64,000 bases of DNA, taken from NCBI RefSeq assembly GCF_019857205.1, contig NZ_JAHWXO010000007.1:62001-126000 (forward strand), read 5' to 3'. The notes beneath the pieces were generated by a model. The model saw only the letters and a list, made by a program, of their open reading frames with translations, made no database searches and was not told the DNA's origin. The DNA comes from Qipengyuania pacifica (GTDB lineage Bacteria > Pseudomonadota > Alphaproteobacteria > Sphingomonadales > Sphingomonadaceae). Positions 32,877 through 40,982 of the stretch are shown piece by piece (positions within the stretch are counted from its first letter, which is position 1; each line of letters opens with the position of its first letter). Made by a program: the position numbers and the translations under genes.

Positions 32877-33178
32877 TGCGCGTTCCTATTCCCCACGACA
32901 TCGGCAAGGAAGAGGTGCGGCGCCGCCTCCACGCACGCAGCCATGAAATCGGCCAGTTCGTTCCCGGGGGCGTGGCAGATGTGCAGACGGCCTGGCCGAA
33001 CGAGGACCGGATGGACTTGTCGGTCAAGGCCATGGGTCAGGGCATCGACGGCAGCGTCATCATCGAGGATGCGCAGGTTATCTTCGAAGTAAACCTGCCC
33101 CCTGCGCTTTCGTTCGTCGAACCCATGGTTGCGAGTGCTATCCGCCAGCAAGGGCAAAAGCTGATCGCGCCGAAGTAA
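32876..33178 (+). CDS. Polyhydroxyalkanoic acid system family protein
   Basis: 100 residues starting at the TGATG overlap with the xpaC-like stop. The sequence MRVPIPHDIGKEEVRRRLHA and the later MDLSVKAMGQGIDGSVIIED with VIFEVNLPPALSF match the small PHA granule-region proteins (PF09650-type). These are related in fold to polyketide cyclase-like or immunity-like small domains, and their role in PHA storage is unproven. The third gene of the telA operon. No phaC, phaP or phaZ gene is near, so a link to PHA should not be assumed. Confidence 0.75.
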   Translation: MRVPIPHDIGKEEVRRRLHARSHEIGQFVPGGVADVQTAWPNEDRMDLSVKAMGQGIDGSVIIEDAQVIFEVNLPPALSFVEPMVASAIRQQGQKLIAPK

Positions 33179-33329
33179 CCAAGGCGCACTACACAGTCCA
33201 AATTTCGCTTCTCAGGAACCATTTGCAACCCCGTTCGCTTTGCGTCGAGGAAGGGCGTGCATTCGGCCATCGATTGTTTATTGCATCCGCTTCCGTGGGC
33301 GCAGCGGTAGGGAAAGCGAGGCCGAGCGA

Positions 33330-33890
33330 ATGCCGATATCTAAGGCAGTGGGTCGCACCACTAGGGATTATCTCAGGGAAGCGACCGCGGACAGCCATGA
33401 ACGGCTGGATCTGCTAATGGGCGAGCTCGTCGTCGATGACGAGGCAGCTTATGCAGAGTTTCTTCAAATCCAATGGCATGCCCGGGTCGGTGTCGAGAAC
33501 TGGCTTCAGGAAAGCCAAGTCGAGGCCATGCCTCCGCACCAGACGGACCTGATCGCGCGCGATCTGGCGGCGCTGCGCTGCGCGCTGCCGGACAACCCGC
33601 CTGCCTTCGCCCCGTCGCCAGATGCCGATCCCATGGGTACGGTCTGGGTGCTGGCCGGTTCTTCACTAGGTAATCGCGCGCTTTTGAAGCGGTTGAAGAA
33701 GACAGGCACTGCACTTCCGACCGCGTTCCTCTCCGATCCCCGGATGGTGCAGTTCTGGCAAGATCTGCGACCCGCACTAGAAAGGCCGCATAGTTTGCCG
33801 GACGACCAAGCGGTCCTAATGGCAGCGCAAGCGACATTCTCCCATTTTCAGCAAGTAGCCATGAACACTCGGGTAATTGAGCCAGCATGA
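33330..33890 (+). CDS. bphO: Biliverdin-producing heme oxygenase
   Basis: 186 residues from ATG 33330 (MPISKAVGRTTRDYLREAT). The axial heme ligand is expected in ADSHERLD, where T/xxxHxxLD is the family motif, and a GTVWVLAGSSLGNRAL segment matches the distal helix with its Gly-rich kink (usually G-x-x-x-G). It opens heme to biliverdin, iron and CO. Its stop overlaps the bacteriophytochrome start (ATGA), so the pair supplies chromophore and apoprotein together. No ferredoxin or dedicated reductase gene lies beside it. The 150-base gap upstream contains a GGAAC at 33216 with only a partial -10 match. Confidence 0.88.
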   Translation: MPISKAVGRTTRDYLREATADSHERLDLLMGELVVDDEAAYAEFLQIQWHARVGVENWLQESQVEAMPPHQTDLIARDLAALRCALPDNPPAFAPSPDADPMGTVWVLAGSSLGNRALLKRLKKTGTALPTAFLSDPRMVQFWQDLRPALERPHSLPDDQAVLMAAQATFSHFQQVAMNTRVIEPA

Positions 33891-36430
33891 CGAACCCATC
33901 CAATGTCACGCTGTCCAATTGCGATCGTGAACCAATCCACCAGTTGGGCCAGATTCAGGCTTTCGGCGCACTGATCGCCGTCAACTCGGATTGGTTTGTC
34001 GCGCATCGATCAACCAATCTGGAAGACATCTTCGGGCGTGGACGCACCGTCGAGATAGGTGCCAGCCTGACGCGATTGATGACGCCAGGCGCGATGGATC
34101 TGCTGCGCAGCGCGGCGGCGAACCTGGCCATTCCCGATCAGGTCGAACGACTTTTCGGGGTAGCCTTGTTCGGTACGGACGATCTGTTCGACTGTGCGCT
34201 GCATTCGTCAGGTGCGAACACGATAATCGAAATCGAGCCTCACGCGGCGGGCGATCTCAACCGCCAGCTGGCCGTCCTGCGGCCAATCATGAGCCGCCTC
34301 GAGAAGCACGCGGATTTGCTGCCACTCGTCGAGGAGGCTGCCCGGCAGCTTCGTCACACGCTGCAAATCGACCGGGTCATGGTCTATCGCTTCCGCGACG
34401 ATCTTTCAGGAGAGGTCATCGCCGAAGCAGCCCGGGAAGATCTCGAGAAATTCCGCGGTCTGCGTTATCCCAAATCGGATATTCCGACGCAGGCCCGCGC
34501 CCTTTATGTGCGTAATCGCTTTCGGATCATCGCCGATGTCGAAGCTGAACCCGTGTCGATCGAGCCCGGCATTTCGCTCGAAGGTGAACCGCTCGATCTC
34601 AGCATGAGCGCACTACGTGCAGTCTCACCGATCCATATCGAATATCTGCACAATATGGGCGTGGGAGCCTCGCTCTCCATCTCGATCATAGTGGGTGGCA
34701 AGCTGTGGGGGCTCTTCGCCTGCCATCATTACGGCCCCAAACTGCTGCCTTACACGCAGCGAACAGCGGCGGAGCTCTTCTCCGAACTGTTCTCACTGGT
34801 ACTGGACCGCACCTTATCGCGCCAGATCGCCAACCGGCGCGAACTAGGGCGCGATATCCACACGCGTCTGATGCGTGACGTGGCAGCAGGGACGCCCCTG
34901 TCTTCCAGCCTGCCCATGATCGAACCGGTCATCCAGCAGGTCATTCCGCATGACGGCGTGAGTATCTTCGTCGAGGATATTTACGATTCACGTGGGTCTG
35001 CCCCGAACGAGGAAGAATTCCGCGCCATCGTACCTGGCCTGAATGCCGCTGCGACGAGCCGGCTGCTGGCAAGCGAACAGATCGCGGAAAGAATGCCACG
35101 GGCGACGCGGTTTGCCGATCGCGCGGCGGGGGCATTGATTATTCCCGTATCGCGCACACCGCGCGATTATCTGGTCCTCTGGCGCAAGCCGCTTACGCAA
35201 ACGGTCGTATGGGCGGGCAATCCGGAAAAACCGGTCGAAACAGGTCCGAATGGCGATCGCCTCACGCCACGAAAGAGCTTCGAAGCGTGGCAGGAAACCG
35301 TAGAGGGCCGTGCGGAGAAATGGTCGGAAGCAGAACTGGACATTGCTGAAGGCCTGCGCGTCACCCTGCTCGAAATCATTCTGCGTTTGACCGACGAGGC
35401 CGTCGCAGAGCGGGCCAAGGCTCAGCAGCAGCAGGAACTGCTCATTGCGGAACTGAATCACCGCGTTCGCAATATCCTCAATCTTATCCGTGGCCTGATC
35501 AACCAATCGAAGCACGATGCGCCCGATATCGACACCTTCGCTCAGATCGTTGGTGGAAGGATCAGTTCACTCGCATCGGCCCATGACAATATCACCAAGG
35601 GCAACTGGTCTCACGCCCCGTTTTCGGAACTCATCGAAACCGAAGCCAATGCCTATCTGACAGGCAAGAAGGACCGCCTGGATGTGCAGGGGCCCGAGGC
35701 CATGATCGCGCCGGAAGCCTATACGGTGATGGCGCTCGTCATTCACGAGATGATGACAAACTCCGCCAAATACGGCTCGCTCAGCGATCAGTCCGGTCAG
35801 CTGGAAGTGATCGTCAGCCGCGATGACGACGACAATTTCTGTGCAACCTGGCGCGAGAGCGCGGGACCACCGGTCAAGCCGCCCAAGCGGCGGGGCTTTG
35901 GCAGCACCATCATCGAGCGCTCCATCCCTTATGAACTCAAAGGCACTGCGGAAATCGATTACCGGCTGGAAGGGGTAGAGGCGCGCTTCTGCATCCCTGC
36001 CCGCTTCGTCGAATGGCGCGCGCGCGAAACTGCCGGCGCGGCTGCCCAGGCAAAGCAACGAAAGGCAACAGCGTTGGATAATCTTCCCGAAAGCGTCCTG
36101 CTGGTTGAAGACAGCATGATTATCGCTCTCGATGCGGAAGACTGTCTGAAAGAGATGGGCATCGCGAAGGTCCGCATAGAAAGCTCCGTCGCCGGCGCTC
36201 TGGATGCGCTGGCGAAGTCTCCTCCCGCCATGGCCATTCTCGATTACAATCTCGGACGGGAGAACAGCGAGCCGGTGGCCCGCAAGCTGCAGGAACTGGG
36301 CATACCTTTCTGGCTAGCGACCGGGTACGGCGAAATGCAGGACCGTGTGGAAGAGCTTGGAGCCTCGGGCCTCCTTACCAAACCCTACGGCAAGGATGAG
36401 CTTGTCGAAATGGTCGGCAGTCTGTCCTGA
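33887..36430 (+). CDS. bphP: Bacteriophytochrome histidine kinase with fused receiver domain
   Basis: 847 residues, order PAS-GAF-PHY-HWE kinase-REC. The biliverdin-binding Cys is C12 in NVTLSNCDREPIHQLGQIQA; GAF has YPKSDIPTQARALYVRN (PASDIP-type motif), and the PHY tongue region includes DYLVLWRKPLT. The kinase uses H525 in AELNHRVRNILNLIRGL with HWE ATPase blocks HEMMTNSAKYGSLS and RGFGSTIIERS. The receiver at about 740-845 has VLLVEDSMIIALDAED, D786 in AILDYNLG and a KPYG segment. It senses red/far-red light. HWE kinases are common inputs to PhyR, so light may reach the general stress response; this is inference. Coupled with bphO. Confidence 0.95.
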   Translation: MTNPSNVTLSNCDREPIHQLGQIQAFGALIAVNSDWFVAHRSTNLEDIFGRGRTVEIGASLTRLMTPGAMDLLRSAAANLAIPDQVERLFGVALFGTDDLFDCALHSSGANTIIEIEPHAAGDLNRQLAVLRPIMSRLEKHADLLPLVEEAARQLRHTLQIDRVMVYRFRDDLSGEVIAEAAREDLEKFRGLRYPKSDIPTQARALYVRNRFRIIADVEAEPVSIEPGISLEGEPLDLSMSALRAVSPIHIEYLHNMGVGASLSISIIVGGKLWGLFACHHYGPKLLPYTQRTAAELFSELFSLVLDRTLSRQIANRRELGRDIHTRLMRDVAAGTPLSSSLPMIEPVIQQVIPHDGVSIFVEDIYDSRGSAPNEEEFRAIVPGLNAAATSRLLASEQIAERMPRATRFADRAAGALIIPVSRTPRDYLVLWRKPLTQTVVWAGNPEKPVETGPNGDRLTPRKSFEAWQETVEGRAEKWSEAELDIAEGLRVTLLEIILRLTDEAVAERAKAQQQQELLIAELNHRVRNILNLIRGLINQSKHDAPDIDTFAQIVGGRISSLASAHDNITKGNWSHAPFSELIETEANAYLTGKKDRLDVQGPEAMIAPEAYTVMALVIHEMMTNSAKYGSLSDQSGQLEVIVSRDDDDNFCATWRESAGPPVKPPKRRGFGSTIIERSIPYELKGTAEIDYRLEGVEARFCIPARFVEWRARETAGAAAQAKQRKATALDNLPESVLLVEDSMIIALDAEDCLKEMGIAKVRIESSVAGALDALAKSPPAMAILDYNLGRENSEPVARKLQELGIPFWLATGYGEMQDRVEELGASGLLTKPYGKDELVEMVGSLS

Positions 36431-36447
36431 TCCAAAGAGCTAGCTTC

Positions 36448-37170
36448 TTAATTGAAGAAGCGTTGCTGGTAGAAGAAAGTCGCACTGACTGCATTGCCGG
36501 CAAAGTCCCTTGCCGGTTCGAACCGTAGCTGGTCCAATGCCAAGCGGCATACGGTCGCGTCGGTTTCCGGGAAGGGGCTTGGACGGTAGATGCTACACTG
36601 CGTTGCACGCCCTTCCGCCGAGACGGTCAGGCGGACAACGACCGATTGACCAATGCGGGCTTGCCTCCCCCCGGGAGGGACTGGAAAGGCACTGGCGTTG
36701 GTAATCGCCCGAGTCAGGACTGGCTTGGTTGCGATCCCGCCGCCCTGACCGTTACCGCCCGTACCGCTCCCCGTGCCGTCGCCGTCACCCACGCGACCAG
36801 TGCCTGCCCCGTCGTCTGTAGCTCCCGATGTTTCCGCTGTGCCGGTCGACGACGCGCGGGGTGCAGGGGGGGCTTCAGGTCTGCGAATGGGCGGTTCGGG
36901 TGCAGTAACGGGTTGCGGCACCGCTTCGCGACCCGGGTCACCTTGCGCGCCCGCAGGCTCAGGTTCATCGGGTTCTGGCTCCGGCTCGGGAGTCGTGACC
37001 GTCACGGTAAAGGCAGACACGACCTTCTGTTCGACCTGCGAGACCGCGGACGGCGCAAAGCTGCGTATCAGGAGATAAAAAATGGCGACATGAAGGAGCA
37101 CGATCAGCGCGATCACCCATGGGTTGGGTTTTCGCCGGATCTGGGAGTAGCGAGTGATTTGCTCGTTCAT
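36448..37170 (-). CDS. tonB: Energy transducer TonB
   Basis: 240 residues. A cytoplasmic start, one hydrophobic helix (about 18-38: VIALIVLLHVAIFYLLI), a Pro-Glu-rich and then Gly/Thr-rich periplasmic linker (about 60-150) and a C-terminal TonB domain (about 160-235) with VVVRLTVSAEGRATQCSIYRPS and ARDFAGNAVSATFFYQQRF. TonB passes inner-membrane proton-motive energy to outer-membrane receptors such as the one at 37287. No exbB or exbD is adjacent. It has its own start region upstream of the receptor's terminator. Confidence 0.9.
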   Translation of the reverse strand: MNEQITRYSQIRRKPNPWVIALIVLLHVAIFYLLIRSFAPSAVSQVEQKVVSAFTVTVTTPEPEPEPDEPEPAGAQGDPGREAVPQPVTAPEPPIRRPEAPPAPRASSTGTAETSGATDDGAGTGRVGDGDGTGSGTGGNGQGGGIATKPVLTRAITNASAFPVPPGGRQARIGQSVVVRLTVSAEGRATQCSIYRPSPFPETDATVCRLALDQLRFEPARDFAGNAVSATFFYQQRFFN

Positions 37171-37228
37171 TTCTGAACAACCGCATAGCTCCAGTGCCCG
37201 TTCCGGTCACCATCGATGATCCACACGA

Positions 37229-37262
37229 AAAAGGGCGGCCCTCCAAGCAGGAGAGCCGCCCT
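37229..37262 (-). terminator. Terminator after the TonB-dependent receptor gene
   Basis: On the minus strand AGGGCGGC pairs with GCCGCCCT around an 18-base interior that itself holds a short CTCC/GGAG pairing, followed by TTTTT. It lies 25 bases past the receptor stop and ahead of tonB. Confidence 0.8.
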
Positions 37263-37286
37263 ACATTCTTTACACGAACTGGAAGC

Positions 37287-39773
37287 TTAGAATCCCCAGA
37301 TCAACGATGCCGTGAATGCACGCGGTGCGCCGATATTCACGAATTCGCCAGAGGTGGTCAGACCGGTCGGAGCCGAGCCGATATAGACTTCGTCGAGGAG
37401 ATTGACGACGTTGATCTGAATGAACGCCTTGTCGAAGTCCTCGTTGAAGTAGCCAAGCGACAGGCGGGCATCGAGATCGGCCACCGTATATCCCGGCAGT
37501 TCGATAGTGTTGATGTCGTTCAAGAAGCGCGAACCGGTGCGCTTGACCTGCACGCCCAGTTCGAGCGGTCCAAGATCAGCCTGTGCGCGAGCGCCCAGCG
37601 TGTAACGCGGAGCACCTGCTTCACGCTTCCCAGCAGTCGGAGCAAAGGTAGTCTCGCCCGTCTGCACGTCTTCATCTATTTCGGATTTCAGGTAAGAGCC
37701 GAAAACATACAGCAGGAACGGATCGGACGGCTTCCAGGCAATGCTGCCATCGACACCGTATTTCTCGACCTTGCCGAGATTGCGCGTGATAGCGCGGTCC
37801 AAGATCGGATCATACGCCGTCGCAAGACGGTCATTGTACTGATTGTACCAACCGGTGACCTGAGCCTGGATGTTGCCAGTTTGGTAGCGAACACCGAGAT
37901 CAAACGAATCGGAGGTTTCCGGAACAGGCGCAACGCCGACAAACAACGAACCGTAAAGTGGGTCCGTACCCGGAACCGACAGGTTCTTGGCATAGCTGGC
38001 GAAAATGCTGGCCGACGGGGTGATGTCGTAGTTCAGGCCGATATTCGGCAGCAGCTTGTCATACTTGTAAGTAGCCGAAGTCGGCGCCACGAAGCCCGGG
38101 TTTGCAGCCACGTAGTCGGCGATCGCTGCATCGCCGTTGATGCAGTTCACGTTGCCCGACGGGTCGGTCGTTACGCAGTACTGGTTGAGTTCGCGTTCGA
38201 AGAACGGTGCGCGCACACCCAGCGTAGCAGTCAGGTCGCCGAACTGTCCGCGATATTCACCAGAAATCTGGTTGAGGATCGCAAACGATTTCCGGTTCCG
38301 CTTTTGCGGAGCGATGCCGTCCGCATCGAGAAGCGGATCATTGGCAGGGAAAACGTCGAACGGCTCTGCATTCTGGCGCAGAAGCCCTGCAGTGCCAGTC
38401 TGGCGGTGACGCGCGTGGTCGAGCGTATAGGCCAGACGTACGCGGTGATCGGGATTGATGTCGTAGATCAGGTTGGCGATCACACCATAACGGTTGGTGC
38501 GCGTGTGGCTCGGCGAAAGTATCGTGACATAGTCGAGAGCGTCACCGTCGCCGTTAAGATCGACTCCGCCGAAATAGTAATACTGAGCCGACCGTGGGTT
38601 ACCAGCATCATCGAGGCGCTGTGGATTGCGTGGATCACCAGCAAAAATACCGCCGTTAAACCCATCAGGCGAAGCGCCTTCGAACCCAATCGAAGTACCA
38701 CCGCCATTCGCCTTAACGTACTGGAAGCTTGGATCAACAGTGAGCGTCAGCTTGTCGCTCAGCGTGAAGAGCGAGTTGATGCGAACGTTACCGGTGTTCG
38801 AAGGATTATAACGGCGTTCGAATGGGGTGCCGCAACTGTTATAACCGTCTTGAACTCCTGTCACACCAGCAACAACCGTACAAGGCGTGCCGTCGGAAAG
38901 GTCGTAGAAACGGTCTTCCGGGTCCTGAATGGGACTCGGTTCACCGGAGTAGCGGAAGGGCGAACCGTTGAAGTTGTTGCGGTTCACATTGTAGTGAGCA
39001 GCGATCGAGATGAAGTCGCCGTTGTCGCCCAGCGGCTGGAAGATCTTGCCGTTATACTGCTGCTTGTTGACGCCGCCATAGTTCGAGAAAGTGGATTCGT
39101 TCTCGGTGGTCGAAGCGCTGAAGAAGGCCTTGAGGCCGCCAGGGGTAAGCTCGCCGGTTTCGACCTTGCCGAAGAAGCGATACATCATGCGATCGCCCGG
39201 ATTGCCGCGCGAAATGATATTGCCGTACGTTGTGGCGGTGTAGACGCCGAACTCATCGTCCGGAACCTTCGTCCGAATGTTAATCGTACCGCCAGCGGCC
39301 GCGGCGGTCGGGCTGTCGACATCGGTCGAGCCGAGCGTCACAGTGGCCGCTTCAATGATTTCCGGATCGACCATCTGGTTGGTGTAAAGAGCGTAGTTGC
39401 CCGAATCGTTCAGCGGAATGCCGTCGAACGTCTGCGAAATACGATCCGAATTGAAGCCACGGATGGTGAAGTTGCCACCAAGCGAACCGAAGGGATCGTT
39501 GTTGGTGAAGCTGACGCCGGGGACGAGGTTCAACGTGTCGTTGATCGTCTGGCCGGGTGCCTGGCGCAGGATCAGTTCGGAATCGAGCTGAACCTTGGCC
39601 TTCGGCGAATCGGGTATATCGACCCCGCCAACATCGGTGCTGCGCGCACCCGAAACGACGATGACGTCGTCGTCGAAGTTGAGCGAGCCGGTCGACTGCG
39701 CGGCGGCAGGAACGGCGACCATGGCGCTGGCGGTGCTGACCACCGATGCGGCCAGGAGAAACTTGAATTTCAT
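37287..39773 (-). CDS. TonB-dependent outer membrane receptor
   Basis: 828 residues from ATG 39773, with AAGGGG nine bases upstream. A signal peptide MKFKFLLAASVVSTASAMVA with an AxA-Q cleavage precedes a plug (about 40-160) with SGARSTDVGGV, APGQTINDTLNLVPGVSFTN and FTIRGFNSDRISQTFDGIPL, then a 22-strand barrel ending in GAPRAFTASLIWGF with a terminal aromatic. The ligand is not evident: the type resembles the sphingomonad-abundant receptors of unknown substrate. A large complementary-strand open frame over it is a codon shadow. Its neighbours upstream are a dioxygenase and a nucleoside transporter on the same strand, which may or may not be related. Confidence 0.92.
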   Translation of the reverse strand: MKFKFLLAASVVSTASAMVAVPAAAQSTGSLNFDDDVIVVSGARSTDVGGVDIPDSPKAKVQLDSELILRQAPGQTINDTLNLVPGVSFTNNDPFGSLGGNFTIRGFNSDRISQTFDGIPLNDSGNYALYTNQMVDPEIIEAATVTLGSTDVDSPTAAAAGGTINIRTKVPDDEFGVYTATTYGNIISRGNPGDRMMYRFFGKVETGELTPGGLKAFFSASTTENESTFSNYGGVNKQQYNGKIFQPLGDNGDFISIAAHYNVNRNNFNGSPFRYSGEPSPIQDPEDRFYDLSDGTPCTVVAGVTGVQDGYNSCGTPFERRYNPSNTGNVRINSLFTLSDKLTLTVDPSFQYVKANGGGTSIGFEGASPDGFNGGIFAGDPRNPQRLDDAGNPRSAQYYYFGGVDLNGDGDALDYVTILSPSHTRTNRYGVIANLIYDINPDHRVRLAYTLDHARHRQTGTAGLLRQNAEPFDVFPANDPLLDADGIAPQKRNRKSFAILNQISGEYRGQFGDLTATLGVRAPFFERELNQYCVTTDPSGNVNCINGDAAIADYVAANPGFVAPTSATYKYDKLLPNIGLNYDITPSASIFASYAKNLSVPGTDPLYGSLFVGVAPVPETSDSFDLGVRYQTGNIQAQVTGWYNQYNDRLATAYDPILDRAITRNLGKVEKYGVDGSIAWKPSDPFLLYVFGSYLKSEIDEDVQTGETTFAPTAGKREAGAPRYTLGARAQADLGPLELGVQVKRTGSRFLNDINTIELPGYTVADLDARLSLGYFNEDFDKAFIQINVVNLLDEVYIGSAPTGLTTSGEFVNIGAPRAFTASLIWGF

Positions 39774-40029
39774 CAGAGTAGACCCCTTCAGTCTCTTGAT
39801 GCGGGATTGCAATGCGAGAGGTGAGCCCCCGCTAGGCGGGACACGTTTCCGCAAAGCGATGGAAATATGACAGAGTCAAGACAACCGTGATACTTCTGCC
39901 GAGAGTTCAGGTGTCCCGTCAAAATTGCACTTAAGAAACAACACGTTGATGGTGTTGCAATCAGGCAACGACTGAAATTTTCCTGATTATGGTTTTTTTG
40001 CAACGCACAAATTGGTGCACTGCACCAGA
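39774..40029. other. Intergenic region upstream of the TonB-dependent receptor
   Basis: 256 bases without a gene between the receptor start and the dioxygenase stop, both on the minus strand. It should hold the receptor promoter; no sigma-70 match with a good spacer was found. A palindrome TGGTGCACTGCACCA (40013-40027) lies right after the dioxygenase stop. No T run follows it, so it is more like a protein-binding site than a terminator. A+T content is higher than in flanking genes. Confidence 0.5.
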
Positions 40030-40971
40030 TTACGCGAGATTTATCTCGCGCAGGCGTTGCATGAGGAATTCATGGCTGGAGATTGCATCGGGTCGATTCT
40101 CCGGATGCTCGGGGTCGATGCACGAAGGCAGCGTCTCGATGACATAATCGGGGCGGAAATGCAGGAAAAACGGCATCGAATACCGCGCGCGATAGGCCGC
40201 TTCGCCTCGCGGATTGACCACCCGGTGCTTGGTCGAACGCAGTCGGCCATTGGTCAATCTTTCAAGCATATCGCCGATATTGACCACCAGCGCACCCTCC
40301 GGCGGTGCGACGGGTTTCCATTCGCCTTGCGCGGTGAGGAGTTCCAGACCGGCCTCTTCCGCACCGAGCAGCAATGTGATCGTGTTGATATCGCCATGCG
40401 CGGCTGCGCGGATCGCACCTTCCGCTTCTGCGCCTTCGAGGGGAGGATACCGCAAAAGGCGCATGACGGAATTGCCATCCTCTACCGTAGGAGCAAAGAA
40501 CTGGCGCGGTAGCCCCAGATGAAGCGCGATCCCCTCCAGCACCCTGCCGCCGGCTTCTTCGAATGCTGCGTAAAGTTCGAGGAAGGTTTCGCGAAATCCG
40601 TCGATCTCGGCCGGCCAGATATTGGCTGGCATATACTCTGCCAGATCATGGCCCTCCGGCAGCTGGCGACCGACGTGCCAGAATTCCTTCAAGTCATGGA
40701 CCTTGGCATCCTTGGCTTTTTCGGTCCCGAACGGCGTGTACCCGCGAGCCCCGCCGCCACCAGGCGTGTGATACGCCTTCTTCACATCATCGGGGAGCGC
40801 AAAGAATTCTTTGGACAGCGCCTCAGCGCGATCGATCAGCTCCTGCGGGATACCGTGATCGCGGATGACCGCGAAACCGTATTGCTCAAAGCTACGGCCC
40901 AGTTCATCGGCTATGCTGTCCAGCGGCTGTGCCAGCGACACTACCGCGATATCGGTATTCGAATCGGTCAT
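40030..40971 (-). CDS. Isopenicillin N synthase-like Fe(II)/2-oxoglutarate-type dioxygenase
   Basis: 313 residues from ATG 40971; the frame is open further upstream only through the transporter gene. The DIOX_N part has SFEQYGFAVIRDHGIP and the jelly-roll core has H-x-D in AAAHGDINTITLLL and the distal His in STKHRVVNPRGE, then a R-x-S of ARYSMPFFLHF for the co-substrate. These are the metal and 2-oxoglutarate ligands. It hydroxylates or oxidises an unknown small molecule in the cytoplasm. It lies 11 bases after the nucleoside transporter, so a shared operon and a nucleobase-related substrate are reasonable guesses. Confidence 0.87.
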   Translation of the reverse strand: MTDSNTDIAVVSLAQPLDSIADELGRSFEQYGFAVIRDHGIPQELIDRAEALSKEFFALPDDVKKAYHTPGGGGARGYTPFGTEKAKDAKVHDLKEFWHVGRQLPEGHDLAEYMPANIWPAEIDGFRETFLELYAAFEEAGGRVLEGIALHLGLPRQFFAPTVEDGNSVMRLLRYPPLEGAEAEGAIRAAAHGDINTITLLLGAEEAGLELLTAQGEWKPVAPPEGALVVNIGDMLERLTNGRLRSTKHRVVNPRGEAAYRARYSMPFFLHFRPDYVIETLPSCIDPEHPENRPDAISSHEFLMQRLREINLA

Positions 40972-40982
40972 GGCGAAGCCCT

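Noticed and set aside
33216..33241. GGAAC upstream of bphO as an EcfG promoter
   Set aside because: At 16 bases the -10 reads CGCT rather than CGTT; not enough for a call.
36440..36462. Inverted repeat GCTTCTT/AAGAAGC between bphP and tonB
   Set aside because: Part of it lies in the tonB end and no T run follows on either strand, so it is not a convincing terminator.
37165..37200. GGAAC-N16-CGGTT before tonB on the minus strand
   Set aside because: The -10 element abuts the start codon and contains a mismatch.
37194..39824. 876-residue open frame on the plus strand
   Set aside because: It lies fully antisense to the TonB-dependent receptor, whose signal peptide, plug and terminal aromatic are clear. 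The frame has no domain pattern and comes from high GC.
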